Assembly (NCBI GenBank): GCA_014155875.1
Contig: JACEFZ010026853.1
Span: 124,001-188,000 of the forward strand
Direction: 5' to 3'
Origin: Cepaea nemoralis
Lineage: Eukaryota; Mollusca; Gastropoda; Stylommatophora; Helicidae
DNA: 64,000 bases
The translations under genes and the position numbers were made by a program. Below are positions 1-11,269 of this stretch, in pieces (within the stretch, counting starts at the first letter, position 1; each line of letters opens with the position of its first letter). The notes below the pieces were generated by a model. That model was not told where the DNA came from. It saw only the letters and a program-made list of their open reading frames with translations, and made no database searches.

Positions 1-2444
1 TCTATCAATAATCACCAGAGCTGAATCATTACCATTCCGGATGAGCCCGCAAATTAAATGTCATATAGCTTCCCCGGGGTGAGGGTAACAGGCTATCGCA
101 CTTATTTATGAATATATATTGGTTGACTTCAGATCTGGGATTGGGACACTTTCAGTCTGCGACCCCACCAGTCTTCAGATACCTTTCTCTCTCACAACCA
201 ACCAAGGGATGTTACCCTTTCAAACATCGTCCTAAACACATGACTCAACTCTGACATCTACAAACTCAATAACAAAAGTGTATTGTACAAAGGAATGTGA
301 AGATAGTGTGGATGTAGTGCAGATCTGTCTGGTGTGCTAGTTGCTACTAGATAGTTATCTGAGGCAGCCACATGAAGACGTCTTCATAGTACACTGCTAA
401 CGCCTCACACCACATATGACTGGTACTTAACTCGTGTCTCTCGCAGCAGGTCCTCAATCTTCGACCAAATAGCACCTCCTCCGAGTCGACATCAGATCAG
501 GCTAATGACAGTGGAACACCAGAGCTTATGTCCAAATAGTACCATGAATTTTCATCCTCATCCGATCATGTAGGTGCCTCTATAAAAGGTTTAACGTATT
601 CTGAAAGTTCGTTGCTTTACCAACAGTGGCACCAACTCAACAATATATTTATAGAAGTGCAGTTGTTGAATTGACGTTCAAAGAAGTTCATAGTTCATAG
701 CCAGAGTTCCATTAGACAAAGAGTCACCATCAAAAACCAAAGTTCAGGTCAAACAAGTGTTCCTTGTTATATCACACAGTTGTTGAGTAGTCGGGTAGGT
801 ACTAAATGTGGCACAGCTGGACGATTACATAAACCATACTTGCCCAGCAGCCGTCGTCCAAAATGGGGGATGACTTATCCTGGATCTGCCCTGAGGGCAT
901 ATATGACTGACCGGGTGGTGTGCAGTAGGATCACCTCACGCTAGCCGTTCTGTCCAGACAGCTGATGTTGACACAGAATAATGGTTTTACTGACTGTCCA
1001 TCACTCCTCTCCGGAAGGTAGAATCTGGAAACAACTGACACAGGCAACCCTCTGTGAGACTCACATGATCATGACCCACCATATGGGGATAGACATCAAC
1101 ATGGTACTCAGAGAGTGAAACACCTCCCCAAGATGGGCGGTGGTTCAATTACAGGCCAGGCCTTAGGGTCAGAGGAAGAATAAGGTCTGGGGTCTGAAAA
1201 GCAGCTGAATAGAACATGTTTCCCTGGACTGGGGATAGAGTGAACCCGCGGTAATTGGTCATGCGTTTCTGTGCCCCAGTTCCCCAGAAGAAGTCTTCTA
1301 ATGACATACAGGGTTAGAGGGTCTACAGTACCCATAGGCAAGATGGCCCTGAAGGAGGGCCGTTGGCAAAACCCACTGCCATCCATTTCCGGTGGTCATG
1401 CTTTCCCCAATTCATCCCCCTGCAACCATCAGACATGTCTGTAGCATCACATGTCCCTTTTTCCCCTCCCCGTTGTTCTCCCCACAGGAACCCACTATAT
1501 GTTAGGACGGTAGTCCGTTAAGGAGACCTTGAACACTAAGTGTATGAGGAAGGCAAATAAAAACCAGCAATCGCCCTGCCAAAAGACGCGAACTTCGACA
1601 CACGCGGGATCGCTCAAATGACAGTCGATTCGACCGCGGACATTCCCATGAGATTCGTCTTGACCGGCCGAGCGGAGGATATATTACACGATAGGGTGTA
1701 GTTACGGCGTCACCGACTTCCGGTTTTTTGGACTACGCTAGAGTCCAAAGGCGGCCACGGAGTGCTATCACATTCCCTTGTTAACACCGTCAAGCCAATC
1801 CTATTTCCTCCCCCACAACCATTTTTCTGGCGCGCGACACTAAGCATGCATTATTTTTCCTGTTTCGGCAGTGCACTGTTGGCAACATGCTAGAAATTTG
1901 GTCATGTAAACAGTCATATTCCGTTATGGAAAATTACAGACTCGCCCTTGACCTACGGCAACAGTCGCGGCATGCAATCTTTACGTCGGGTATTTCGATT
2001 CAAGAATTGTAGCATTCTTACCTTTTCGTTTGGCATGCAGTTAGAAGTATGGAACCTAGTCCAACTTGGGAACGTTATGTCTACAGTCTTCAAACTATGT
2101 TGACATTGGAACAAATTTCTTCATCTGACTGCCTCTTCTTTGACAGCCGGCCAGGCAACCACCATTTCCCTCGGCAGCCAGCCTAATCACAGCGCTTGCG
2201 CACTGGAACAATAGTTCCGGTTCCAGCATCTCGAACATTCCATAACAAGGGCATAATCCTAATCTCCCCTCGGGGTAAAAGATTACGGGGATTATTTTCC
2301 TTTGACTGGAAAACGTCACGGCAGGCCGTGTGTCTGGTAATTGTGGTATTTTGGTAATTGTAGCCTTCTAGCCATTGTAGCATTCTGGTAATTGTAGCAT
2401 CTCCTGGTCGAATCCTTCAGGCATTCTGTGACAAGGTCACAGGA
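1..2444. other. Unassigned sequence, no gene recognised
   Basis: I see no protein family, RNA gene or structured repeat here. The short open frames have no recognisable motif and no codon-like pattern. This is one of the few long stretches in the window that does not look like a transposon, so it could be host intergenic DNA or a repeat too old to recognise by eye. Confidence 0.5.
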
Positions 2445-4405
2445 AAATGATGAAAGAGTAAATCAGTTTATATTATGCCGCTACAGGTCGCGGGTAGAAA
2501 ATGAAATACTAAACCAGTTTATATTGTGCTGCAACATGTCACGGATAGAAGATGAGTGACTAAACCAGTATATATTGTGTCACAATAGGTTACGGGGAAA
2601 AGTTGAAAATATGTTTATATTGTACCGCTACAAGTCATGGGTAGAAGATGAAAGACTAAACCAGTTTATATTGTGCCGCTACGGGTCACGGGTAAAAGAT
2701 GAAAGACTAAACCAGTTTATATTGTGCCGTTACTGGTCACATGTAGCAGATGAAGGATTAAACTAGTCAATACTTTTCGGCTAAGTGTGACGATCAGATA
2801 ATGAAAGACTAAACCAATTTAAATTGTGCCTCTAAATGTCATGGGTGGAATATGAAAGACTAAACACGTTTATATTGTGCCGCTATATGTGACGGGCAGA
2901 AGTTTAAGGAATAAACTAATTTATGATTACACGTCACGGATAGCAGATGAAAGATTAAACTAGTTTGTACTGTTCAGCTGAGTGTCACGGGAAGATAACG
3001 AAAGACTAAACCAGTTTGTATTGTGCCACTTCATGTCACGGGAAGAAGACGAAGGATTAATCCAGTTATATTGTGCCGCTACAGGTCAGGGGTAGAAGAT
3101 GAAAGACAAAAACCAGCTTATTTGTGCTGCTATAGGTCACAGGTAGAGATGAACGGCTACACCATTTTATATTATGCCGCTACTGGTCACATTTAGAAGA
3201 TGAAGGATTAAACCAGTTTATTTTGTGACGCTACATGTGATGGGCAGAAGATGAAGGACTAAAATAGTTTATATTGTGCCGCTACAGGTTACGGGTACAA
3301 GATGATAGACTAAACCAGTTATTATTGTCACGCTAGAGGTCACGGATAGAAGATGAAAGACTATACCACTTCATAATGTACCTTCACAGTTCATGGGTAG
3401 AAGATTAAATACTACACCTGTTTATAATGTGCCGCTACAGGTCACGGGTAGTAGATAACAGATTACACCAGATTATATTGTGGAGCTAAATGTGACGGGA
3501 AGAAGTATAAAGACTAAGCCAGTTTATATTGTGCGTCAACAGGTCACGGGTAGAAGATGAGAGACTAAACCATTTTATATTGTGCAACAACAGGTCATGG
3601 GTAGATAACGAAAGACCAAACCAGTGTTTATTTTGCCGCTATAGGTCACGGTTAGAAGATGAAAGACTACACCAGTTTATGATGTGCCACTGCAGCTCGT
3701 GGGTAGAATATAAAAGACTAAACCAGTTTATATTGTATCGCTAAAGGTCACAGGCAGAATATGATAGATTACACCAATTTATATTATGCCGCTACATGTG
3801 ACGTACAGAAGATGAAGGACTAAACCATTTTATATTGTGAAGCTACATATCACTGGAAGAAGATGAAAGACTAACCCAATTCATATTGTACCGCTACTGG
3901 TCACGTGTACAAGATGAACGATTAAACCAGTTGATATTTTAACCGCCACAGGTTATGGTTAGAAGATGAAAGATTAAACCATTATACAGCTATAGGTCAC
4001 GGGTTGAACATGAAAGATACAACCAGTTTATATTGTAACGCTACCTGTCACATGTAGATTAGTGATTAAACCAGTTTATTTTGTGTCGCTTCATGCAGAA
4101 GATGAAAAACTACAACAGTGTATATTGTACCACTACATGTCACGGGAAGAAGATAAAGGATTAAACCATTTTAAATTGTGCCGCTACAGATCACGGATAG
4201 AGAATGAAAGACAAAACCAAATTGATTGTGCTGCTACAGGTCAGAGGTAGAAGATGAAAGACTAAACCAGTTTATATTGTGCCACAACTCGTCACGGGTA
4301 GAAGATGAAAGACTAAACCAGTGTCTATTGTACAGCTACATGTGACAGACAGAAGATACAAGACTAAACCAGTTTATATTGTGCCTCTCCACGTCATGGA
4401 TAGAA
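2445..4405. repeat. 51-bp minisatellite array, about 38 copies
   Basis: A unit reading roughly CTAAACCAGTTTATATTGTG, then CCGCTACAGGTCACGGGTAG, then AAGATGAAAGA (51 bp) recurs head to tail with 10-25 percent divergence and small indels. Because 51 is 17 codons, open stretches (2575-2766, 3529-3744, 4062-4250) give a 17-residue protein period containing RLNQFILCRY. I take these as by-products of the repeat: they are short, lie in different frames and are broken by indels. The array stops abruptly at the 3' end of the LINE-A copy that begins at about 4406. Confidence 0.9.
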
Positions 4406-6915
4406 GATCATTGTCACCATTCCGTCTTGGTAGACTATAGTTTGGTACATTTCGCTTAAAAAAGGCTTAATAACTACGACCCATGGCGGTGCGAGTGTGG
4501 CTGATAAGGCCAATTCGTGCTGCAAATGTTTGTCCACAGTAGATGCATGTGAAAACATGGTCATTTCCCTCATCATGCACCATCTTACATTAATCACGCT
4601 CTGTGTGTACTTTATCTGCAATCATTTTCTCCTTTGTCTTTATTCCATTTCTGACAAAATGACCAAATTTGTGACCAAATTCAGAACAAGCATTGGAGAA
4701 TGCAGATTGTAGATGTTGTAATTCTTCCTCAGAGTGGGTCGTAATAGCAGCATCATCCACAAAAAGCAACTCTCTGATTAGTACCCTCCTAATTTTGTTC
4801 TTGCCTTCAATCTCTGAGCATTATAGAGGCCACCATCTGAGCGTGAGTGAATGTATATACAGGCATCATTATCACGAAAAGCATTTCTACTGCATTTCAG
4901 TAGAAGAGAAAATTATATCCAAAATAGGATGCGGGATAGTACACAACCTTGCTTAACTCTTGATTTCAAACTCTTCTGACGTTGCACCATCAAACTTAAT
5001 GATACCCTTCCTTCATGCGTGTGTGGAACGATTCCACAATGGACAGAAGAGTTGGTGGGCAGCCAATCTTTTTTAGTGCTTTGAACAGACCCTCATGACT
5101 GACCAAATCGAATGCCTTTGTGAGGTCGATGAAGGCAATAAACAGTGGTTTATTTTGTTCCCGGCATTTATCTTGCATTTGTCGCAATGAGAATATCATG
5201 TCAGTGGTAGACCGGTTCTGTCGGAAGCCGCACTGTGATTCAGGGAAGACTTGATCTCCCAGGACTAGAAGTCTGCGCAAAACAATTCTGGCAAATACTT
5301 TCCCAGCAATACACAGAAGTGAGAAACCCCTATAGTTGTTACAGTCGCTCCGATCGCCCTTGTTATTCTACAGCGTTTTGATGCTTGAATCTTTGAAATC
5401 CTGTGTGACTTGTCCTTCTCGCCAGCATAGCTCTATTAGCTGGTGGATCTGTAGAGTGAGTGTGTCTTTCCCACTTCTGGTTACCTCTATAGGAATCCCA
5501 TCCTTACCTGCAGCCTTGCCAGATGCAAGTTAATTTAAAGCACACTTAACTTCCATAATGGTGGGAAGCGTGTCCAGGTGGTCAAGAGTTGTCAGGGCCT
5601 CTATTGCGTTGAGTGCATCATCCGCTAGCTTGGTCTCACTTGAGTAAAGCTCTAAATAGTGCTCTACCCATCTCAGGTGCACTTCTTTTGATCACTGGAC
5701 GAGAGGCTTTCTTTATCCCTTCATACATTCTTCTGATGTTTCCCTTATCACTTGCGATTTGAATGGACTCACATAACTTGATCCAATAGTCATTCGCACA
5801 CTGCCTGACGGCCTTTTGCACATCCTTCCTAACTTGCTTCAGCTCAGTCAGTGTTACGCGTTGTTCTTTCCTTGTTTCTTAAGAGAGCTATCTTCTTTTT
5901 ATCAATCAAGGGCTGCAGTATCTGACTGTTTGCCGCAAACCAATCCTGCCTTTTATGATCCACAGTGCCGTAAACCGCTACCGCTGTTTTATAAATAGTT
6001 TCCTTAAGTTTAGTCCACTTTTCACTTACTGTACAATTTTCTGATGTATCAGTGGAAGCGTCTTCAAGTTGCTGTTGAAAGTCAAAGCGCTTTCCAGTAT
6101 CATGAGTGTTTGTAATATTAATCCTGGAGCTAGAGTGTTTAGCTGTGTAGATTCTCCTTGGTCTCAGTCTAACCCCTGCAACAACCAAAGAATGATCCGT
6201 ATCACAGTCAGCACTCTGGTAACTTCGAGCTAATGATGTATGGTTCAGATGTTGTCTCCGTATGATAATGAAGTCCAGCTGATGCCAATGGCCGGATCTT
6301 GGATGTTTCTATGTGACCTTATGCAGCTATTTTATTTTAAGAAAAGAGTTTGTAACACATAGGTCATTTTCTAACACTAGCATTAAGATCACCGAGCATA
6401 AAAATATAGTCGGATTTTGGAACTGCCTTGAAAACAGAGTCTAGCTCCTCATAGAACGTATCCTTCACATCATCAGAGGAAGCGAGTTTCGGTGCATATG
6501 CAGTGATAATTGTGGTAAAACCACAAGAGGTTGCCAAATAGCAGGGATAATAGTCTTTCATTACCTCCAGTTGGGATATCAATCATTCACAGTAGCGAAT
6601 TCTTCACAGCAAAGCCCACACTATGTTACATTTTTTCTGCCTGCCCTCTACCCTTCCAAAACAGGTGTAATTGTTTTCCACGAGTGACCCTTCCTCAGCG
6701 AGGCGAGTCTCCATCAGGTCAGCAATATTAATATTAAGACGATTGAGTTCGGCATCAATTACAGCCGTTTTTCTCACATCGTCAATATTTGTCAAGTCAA
6801 TGGAAAATCCTGGACACATGGTTCTGACTTTCCAGGTTGCAAACCGTAGCTTGAGGTTTCTATTTTTATTTTCATTAGTACCTGATGCATTGGTTGTACA
6901 GCCTGCGACACCGAT
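4406..6915 (-). mobile_element. LINE-A copy, 5'-truncated and internally deleted
   Basis: This is the reverse-strand relative of the plus-strand LINE at 47705-51960. Its 3' end (about 4406-4500) matches the end of that copy near 51840-51945, and its 5' limit lies just upstream of the endonuclease start near 6915, so the 5' UTR is missing. Near 4665-4675 the sequence jumps from the segment equivalent to about 51043 to that equivalent to about 51707, so roughly 650 bp of RT thumb and C-terminal coding sequence are gone. It abuts the minisatellite on one side. Confidence 0.88.
4440..6900 (-). pseudogene. LINE-A endonuclease-reverse transcriptase remnant
   Basis: Reading on the minus strand, the order is: AP-endonuclease start near 6860 (RFATWKVRTM, then the DVRKTAVIDAELNRL block), endonuclease middle at 6582-6364 (IITAYAP, FMLGDLNASV), endonuclease end and linker at 6188-5844, then RT with the palm block FIDLTKAFDLVSHEGLFKAL at 5220-5080. 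Several frame breaks and stops separate these pieces, and the catalytic FADD region is not preserved in a continuous frame. In the LINE life cycle this protein nicks the target and copies RNA into the nick. This copy cannot make it. Confidence 0.85.
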
Positions 6916-7470
6916 AAGAAAGTAATAGTAAATTAATATATCATCAGACATGAGTGTTCTCTTATCCAACGGGGCTCTAGAAAATGTAGAGAATCGTTTA
7001 CTTCTATGAATACACTTCTAGTCGCTGGACAGGCATCGTCTCCGTGAAAAAAAAACACACACAATTGGCAAATGTTAACCACCGACCTTCGGATACTTTC
7101 GCTTACAGCAAGGCAAACGACTTTCTTAGGAGAAGCATGCCCCAATTACGTGAGACGCAATTTCATGAAGTAGAGTTCTCTCCGGCGTTAATAGAATCCC
7201 CCAGAAAAGAGCTTCGAGAAATGTTGAGGAACAATCCAGACAGGGGAAATTCCATTCGGGTTTCCGTCGGCTAGAAATAACTCGGTGGTTTCCCGTGTCA
7301 GAACTGGCCGCGAGGGAGAACATACGGCCGGTCATGTGACACCAGGTACCCGATATGTTGTGACTTTAATACACGCGTCAAAGAATGGAACAGGTCGGGA
7401 GAGAACAGACAGTGTACTGCTATTTCATAGGCATTGTTTGATTCTGATATGGTCTGTCTTCTGTCTAAAG
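6916..7470. other. Unassigned spacer between two LINE remnants
   Basis: This lies between the 5' edge of the LINE-A copy and the first recognisable part of the R1/I-type LINE. It might hold the decayed endonuclease N-terminus of the latter, but I could not see conserved blocks. Short open frames here lack recognisable motifs. Confidence 0.4.
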
Positions 7471-7474
7471 GCTG

Positions 7475-8612
7475 GCAATGAGACCGGAGGACCATGACAT
7501 GGCCATCGACCTGGCACTTGTATCCCAAGAGGCAGCATCAGACATAAAATGGAGTGTCCTTGGGGACCTTGGAATCTCTCCTGTTCTGTACTGATACCCA
7601 AGTCCAGCACAGTCAGGGCTATAAGAGCTCAGAGATCATTCAGTTATGATTGCGACCACTCTTCGCTTTTGGGGCGCCTTAGATCACTGGGACGGTCTAA
7701 AACAACGAGAAGTATTTTCAACCAACCCCCATGATGGACACCAGAGGTGGAGAAATCATGGAGGAAAAGAGGGATGCCATAAGGAATAGGCAGAGGATGC
7801 TGAGAGCAACAAATTCAGTTGACACATAATTGGAGGAGGCTGAAAGGTATAAAAAAGTAAAGGTGCAGGATTTTAAACTCCAGGCAGCAGACACAAAATA
7901 GGATGAGGTAGGAAGAGTTTATAAATGAAGTAGGTGGGGATGTGACATTGGGTAAATTGTGGGGGAGATTCCCGTTACGCATGCCACAGTTTATGATGAT
8001 AACAGCCTACCTACCTATGGCAATTGACTAAGAGAAAGAGGAGGCTTTTCTTGCGCAATGTTTAAACTAGAAGCAGGATAGAATTATTAAAAATATGGTC
8101 AAAGAAGCCTTGTCACCGGTCACTAGGAAGAAGGACTTGAGGTTGAGGTGGGTGATATTAGACGGGTATCGAAAAGAGCTAAAAACACAGTGCCAGGCCC
8201 AAATGGGGTAAGGTACTCCCATATGAGTAACATGAACGATGGGGACTTGGAGGAGATGGCTCTGTGTTTCCGCTGAATAAGGCGGAAATACCCCAGGATT
8301 GGCTGCACAGCCACCTGATCACACTCCTAAAGCCAGGTAAGGATCACTCCCTACTTAATGGATACCCTGAAAAACACCTTTGGCAAAGTCCTCGAAAAGA
8401 TAGTAGCGCGCAGGCTCCCGCGACATTTGCAATGTCGTAATCTACTTCCCAAAGGACTCGGGAGTTACCCGCTTGGGAAGGACAACTGGGGAAACGCGGC
8501 AACTTCTGCATTTTATGCATATGAGGGGTTCAAGGATAAACAAGAGACAGTGGCGGTAGATCTTGACTTGGAGGATACAAATAACAGGGTCAGGTATGAT
8601 CGATTGATATGA
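7475..8612 (+). pseudogene. R1/I-type LINE: endonuclease end to RT fingers
   Basis: The first recognisable block is the end of the endonuclease, DLALVSQEAASD near 7508-7545, followed by WSVLGDLG. The linker follows (about 7740-8000), then the RT entry block (SPVTRKK near 8115, an APGP-like site near 8190, SHMSNMNDGDLEEMALCFR near 8220-8275, LLKPGKDHS near 8325-8350) and the strongly conserved NTFGKVLEKIVARRL (8370-8415). The piece ends with DLEDTNNRVRYDRL at 8565-8610. Stops and frame changes are frequent, so it is dead. It is cut at about 8612 by a LINE-B derivative. Confidence 0.85.
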
Positions 8613-8865
8613 TTGATTGGTATTCGTCCATCAGGAAATGATGATGACCATTCATTTGATGATGACCATTCATTACATCCAAGTTTGACCATCATGTATG
8701 ACAATTGGATGAGGAATGACTTGCGCGATGAATTTATTTATTGTGAGGAAGAGCTGCGCAACTTCACCGGCCTCATTCTCTCGTCTGCGCCCATCGAGTT
8801 CCAGTGGTGAGCATAATACACTCTGTTGGACATGAACGTCTGCCCTTGCCTTGTCTGATGGTTGC
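8613..8865 (-). mobile_element. Deleted LINE-B derivative (5' block joined to 3' tail)
   Basis: Read on the minus strand, this insert has a block at about 8810-8699 that matches the 5' portion of LINE-B (11395-11280), both containing the core TTCATCGCGCAAGTCATTC. It is joined directly to the LINE-B 3' tail (GAATGGTCATCATCATT, with one extra copy of that motif). No RT or endonuclease sequence lies between. It interrupts the R1/I-type RT between RVRYDRL and YERKFALRIGSW, with a few RT codons apparently lost at the right edge. It is either an internally deleted LINE or a short non-autonomous partner using the same tail. Edges are approximate. Confidence 0.7.
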
Positions 8866-9162
8866 GGCAGTCTTTTATGAGCGTAAGTTTGCACTGCGCA
8901 TAGGTTCCTGGACTTCTTACCCCTGTACCATTACACCTGAGTTGCCACAGAGATCTGCAATGTCCCCAGTGCTCTTTAATGTGTACATCAGCAAAGTCGC
9001 AGCTATTGAGTCACCAGAAGTTGGTAGTATCTTGACATTTGCAGATGATGTGCTGGTGTACAGACAGGAAAAGTAGAGGGAAAGTTTGGCTAAAGACTTA
9101 CAAATGGCAGTAAATAGGATGGCAGTGGTCGCTATAAACACAGTCAAGGCATCGATTGTGTG
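8866..9162 (+). pseudogene. R1/I-type LINE: RT palm with FADD box
   Basis: The frame resumes with YERKFALRIGSWTS near 8876, continues through the SAMSPVLFNVYISKVAAI block (8957-9010) and reaches the catalytic box LTFADDVLVYR near 9030-9062. A stop follows at 9077 and then the degraded continuation ESLAKDLQMAVNRM. The segment ends at TTGTGTG (9156-9162), which is repeated at 11812-11818 where the same protein continues. Confidence 0.9.
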
Positions 9163-9176
9163 ATGTTGTTTGTCCA

Positions 9177-11264
9177 TCAAGAATGATGATGACCATTCAT
9201 TTCATCCAGTGGGGTTGAAAGTATGGAGCCGTGAGTTCTAAGTTGGCTGATAAGGCCTATTTTGGCTCGAAATGTTCTTTGACAATGTGGACAAAGAATG
9301 ACTGACGTTTCTGGAGGAGGATTTTCTGCAGTGGTTTTTCTATTCTGTTTTTTCTTCACAGCTCTTGCAGTCCTGGTTGTCTCACAAGTGACTGCACCCT
9401 TGCGTAATGATGCACGCCACGAATTTCGGTCTCTGGCTGCAGTCTCCCAAGTGTCATGATGAATTCCAAAAACATTCAGTGAGATTTTCAGAGTGTCTTT
9501 AAAGCGTTTCCTCTGGCCGCCTTGGGAGCGTTTACCACAACGCAACTCGCCGTAAAAAATTCGTTTAGGGAGCCTGTGATCTGGCATGCGAGTCAAGTGA
9601 CCAGCCCAGCGAATCTGATTCTTCATTAGTAGAGTGTGGATACTGGGCATGGACGCTCTTTCTAGGACTTCAGTGTCTGGGATCTTGTCTTGCCATTTAA
9701 TCTTCAGTAACTTCCTAAGGCAGACTGTGTGGAAGTGGTTTAATTTCCTAGCGTGTCGCTGATAAACAGTCCAGGTTTCACAAGCATATAGCAGTGTGGA
9801 TAATACAACTGCTTTGTAGACTTTCAGCTTTGTTTGCAGGCTTATTCCATTTCTGTCCCATACATTCTTGTACAGTCTGCCAAAGGCCGCGCTGGCCTTG
9901 GAGATTCTTGCATTCACTTCATCATCAATTGTGGCAGCTTGTGACACAGTGCTGCCAAGATAGGTGAATTTGTCCACAACACTTAGACTATGACCATTCA
10001 CTTTGATATTCGGCACAGTGTGATTATTCCCTGGAGCTGGCTGGTACATAACTACAGTCTTCTCCAAATTGATATTGAGCCCAAAGTTGGCACAGGCATG
10101 TGAGAAAGCTGAAACATTATGTTGCATGTCCGCCTCTGAGTTGGCGTATAGAGCGCAATCATCAGCAAACAGGAGCTCTCTGACGGTGTCGCTGTCAATT
10201 TTGGTTTTAGCTTTCAGCCTTCTGAGATTGAATAACTTTCCATCCATGCGGTAGTTGATGTCTATTCCAATGTCGTTGTTCTCGAAGGAATTCATCAACA
10301 TAGCTAAAAACATGAGCCTGAACAGTGTTGGTGCCAGGACACATCCTTGTTTCACTCCATTGGTGACAGGAAAGGGCTCAGACAGTTCACCATTTTCCTG
10401 TACTCTTGCCTGCATGCCATCATGAAATAGCCGCACTATTTGGACAAACTTTCGTGGACAGCCATATTTTGCCATAATCTTCCACAGTCCTTCTCTGCTG
10501 ACTGTATCAAAAGCCTTGGTAAGGTCAATGAAAGTGGAGAACATTTCGCAGTTCTGTTCCTGACATTTCTCTTGCAGCTGTCTTGCAGCGAAAATCATGT
10601 CAACAGTTCCACGTTCTTTTCTGAAGCCACACTGGCTCTCGGGAAGAAGACCTTGATCAAGATGGGCCGTGAGGCGATTGAGAAGAGTTCTGGCGAGTAT
10701 CTTCCCTGCAATTGAAAGCAAGGAGATGCCTCGGTGGTTGTCACAGGATTGGCGGTTTCCTTTTCGTTTGTAAAGGTGGACTATTGACGCTTCCTTGAAA
10801 TCTTGTGGCATGGTCTCGTTCACCCATATGTTTGTAAAGACTTGGTGAAGCTGCTCTGTTAGGACCGGCCCACCTGCCTTGTATATCTCTGCTGGGATGG
10901 AGTCCGGACCAGGTGCCTTGCCGCTGGAGAGTTGCTGGATGGCTTTGTTTACTTCCACTATGGTTGGCAGGTCATCAAGTGTATCATTGATGGGAACTTG
11001 AGGAAGGCAGTTGATGGTTTCATCATCGAAGAAGGAAGTTGCATTTAAGATGTTGCTGAAATGTTCTGCCCAGCGCTGAAGGATGTCTTTCTTATCGGTG
11101 ACCAATGTTCCCCCATCTGCACTGAGGAGGGGAGCTGTGCCTGGTGATGTAGGACCATAGACCGCTTTCAGTGCGTGGTAGAAGTTTTTCATATCATGTC
11201 TGTCAGCAAAGCCTTGAATGCCAGCGTACTCACGTCTGCCGCTTCGCCGCTCGCCCATCGTCAC
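9177..11264 (-). CDS. LINE-B reverse transcriptase with C-terminal zinc finger
   Basis: This is the longest uninterrupted LINE frame in the window, 695 residues. It starts inside the linker after the missing endonuclease. RT blocks run in order: SSGKAPGPDSIPAEI (about residues 113-127), HRGISLLSIAGKIL (178-191), QCGFRKERGTVDMIF (213-227), STFIDLTKAFDTVSREGL (245-262), NGVKQGCVLAPTLF (297-310), LLFADDCALYAN (about 364-375; catalytic aspartates) and FTYLGSTVS (about 430). The C-terminal part has GIKWQDKIPDTEVL-type sequence and a C2H2-like finger CPHCQRTFRAKIGL...H (about 658-680), usual for this family. The RT copies element RNA at a nicked target. Homologous proteins are widespread in invertebrates and fish and are often misannotated as craniofacial development protein 2-like. 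The assigned M start is probably not the ancestral one. Confidence 0.9.
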   Translation of the reverse strand: MTMGERRSGRREYAGIQGFADRHDMKNFYHALKAVYGPTSPGTAPLLSADGGTLVTDKKDILQRWAEHFSNILNATSFFDDETINCLPQVPINDTLDDLPTIVEVNKAIQQLSSGKAPGPDSIPAEIYKAGGPVLTEQLHQVFTNIWVNETMPQDFKEASIVHLYKRKGNRQSCDNHRGISLLSIAGKILARTLLNRLTAHLDQGLLPESQCGFRKERGTVDMIFAARQLQEKCQEQNCEMFSTFIDLTKAFDTVSREGLWKIMAKYGCPRKFVQIVRLFHDGMQARVQENGELSEPFPVTNGVKQGCVLAPTLFRLMFLAMLMNSFENNDIGIDINYRMDGKLFNLRRLKAKTKIDSDTVRELLFADDCALYANSEADMQHNVSAFSHACANFGLNINLEKTVVMYQPAPGNNHTVPNIKVNGHSLSVVDKFTYLGSTVSQAATIDDEVNARISKASAAFGRLYKNVWDRNGISLQTKLKVYKAVVLSTLLYACETWTVYQRHARKLNHFHTVCLRKLLKIKWQDKIPDTEVLERASMPSIHTLLMKNQIRWAGHLTRMPDHRLPKRIFYGELRCGKRSQGGQRKRFKDTLKISLNVFGIHHDTWETAARDRNSWRASLRKGAVTCETTRTARAVKKKQNRKTTAENPPPETSVILCPHCQRTFRAKIGLISQLRTHGSILSTPLDEMNGHHHS

Positions 11265-11269
11265 AGTTC

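Noticed and set aside
2445..4405. CRISPR-like array
   Set aside because: Units run head to tail with no unique spacers, diverge strongly from each other, and the context is metazoan.
5816..5998. Short plus-strand frames over LINE-A (for example 5336-5533, 5816-5998, 6671-6925)
   Set aside because: They are antisense shadows of the LINE-A coding region on the minus strand.
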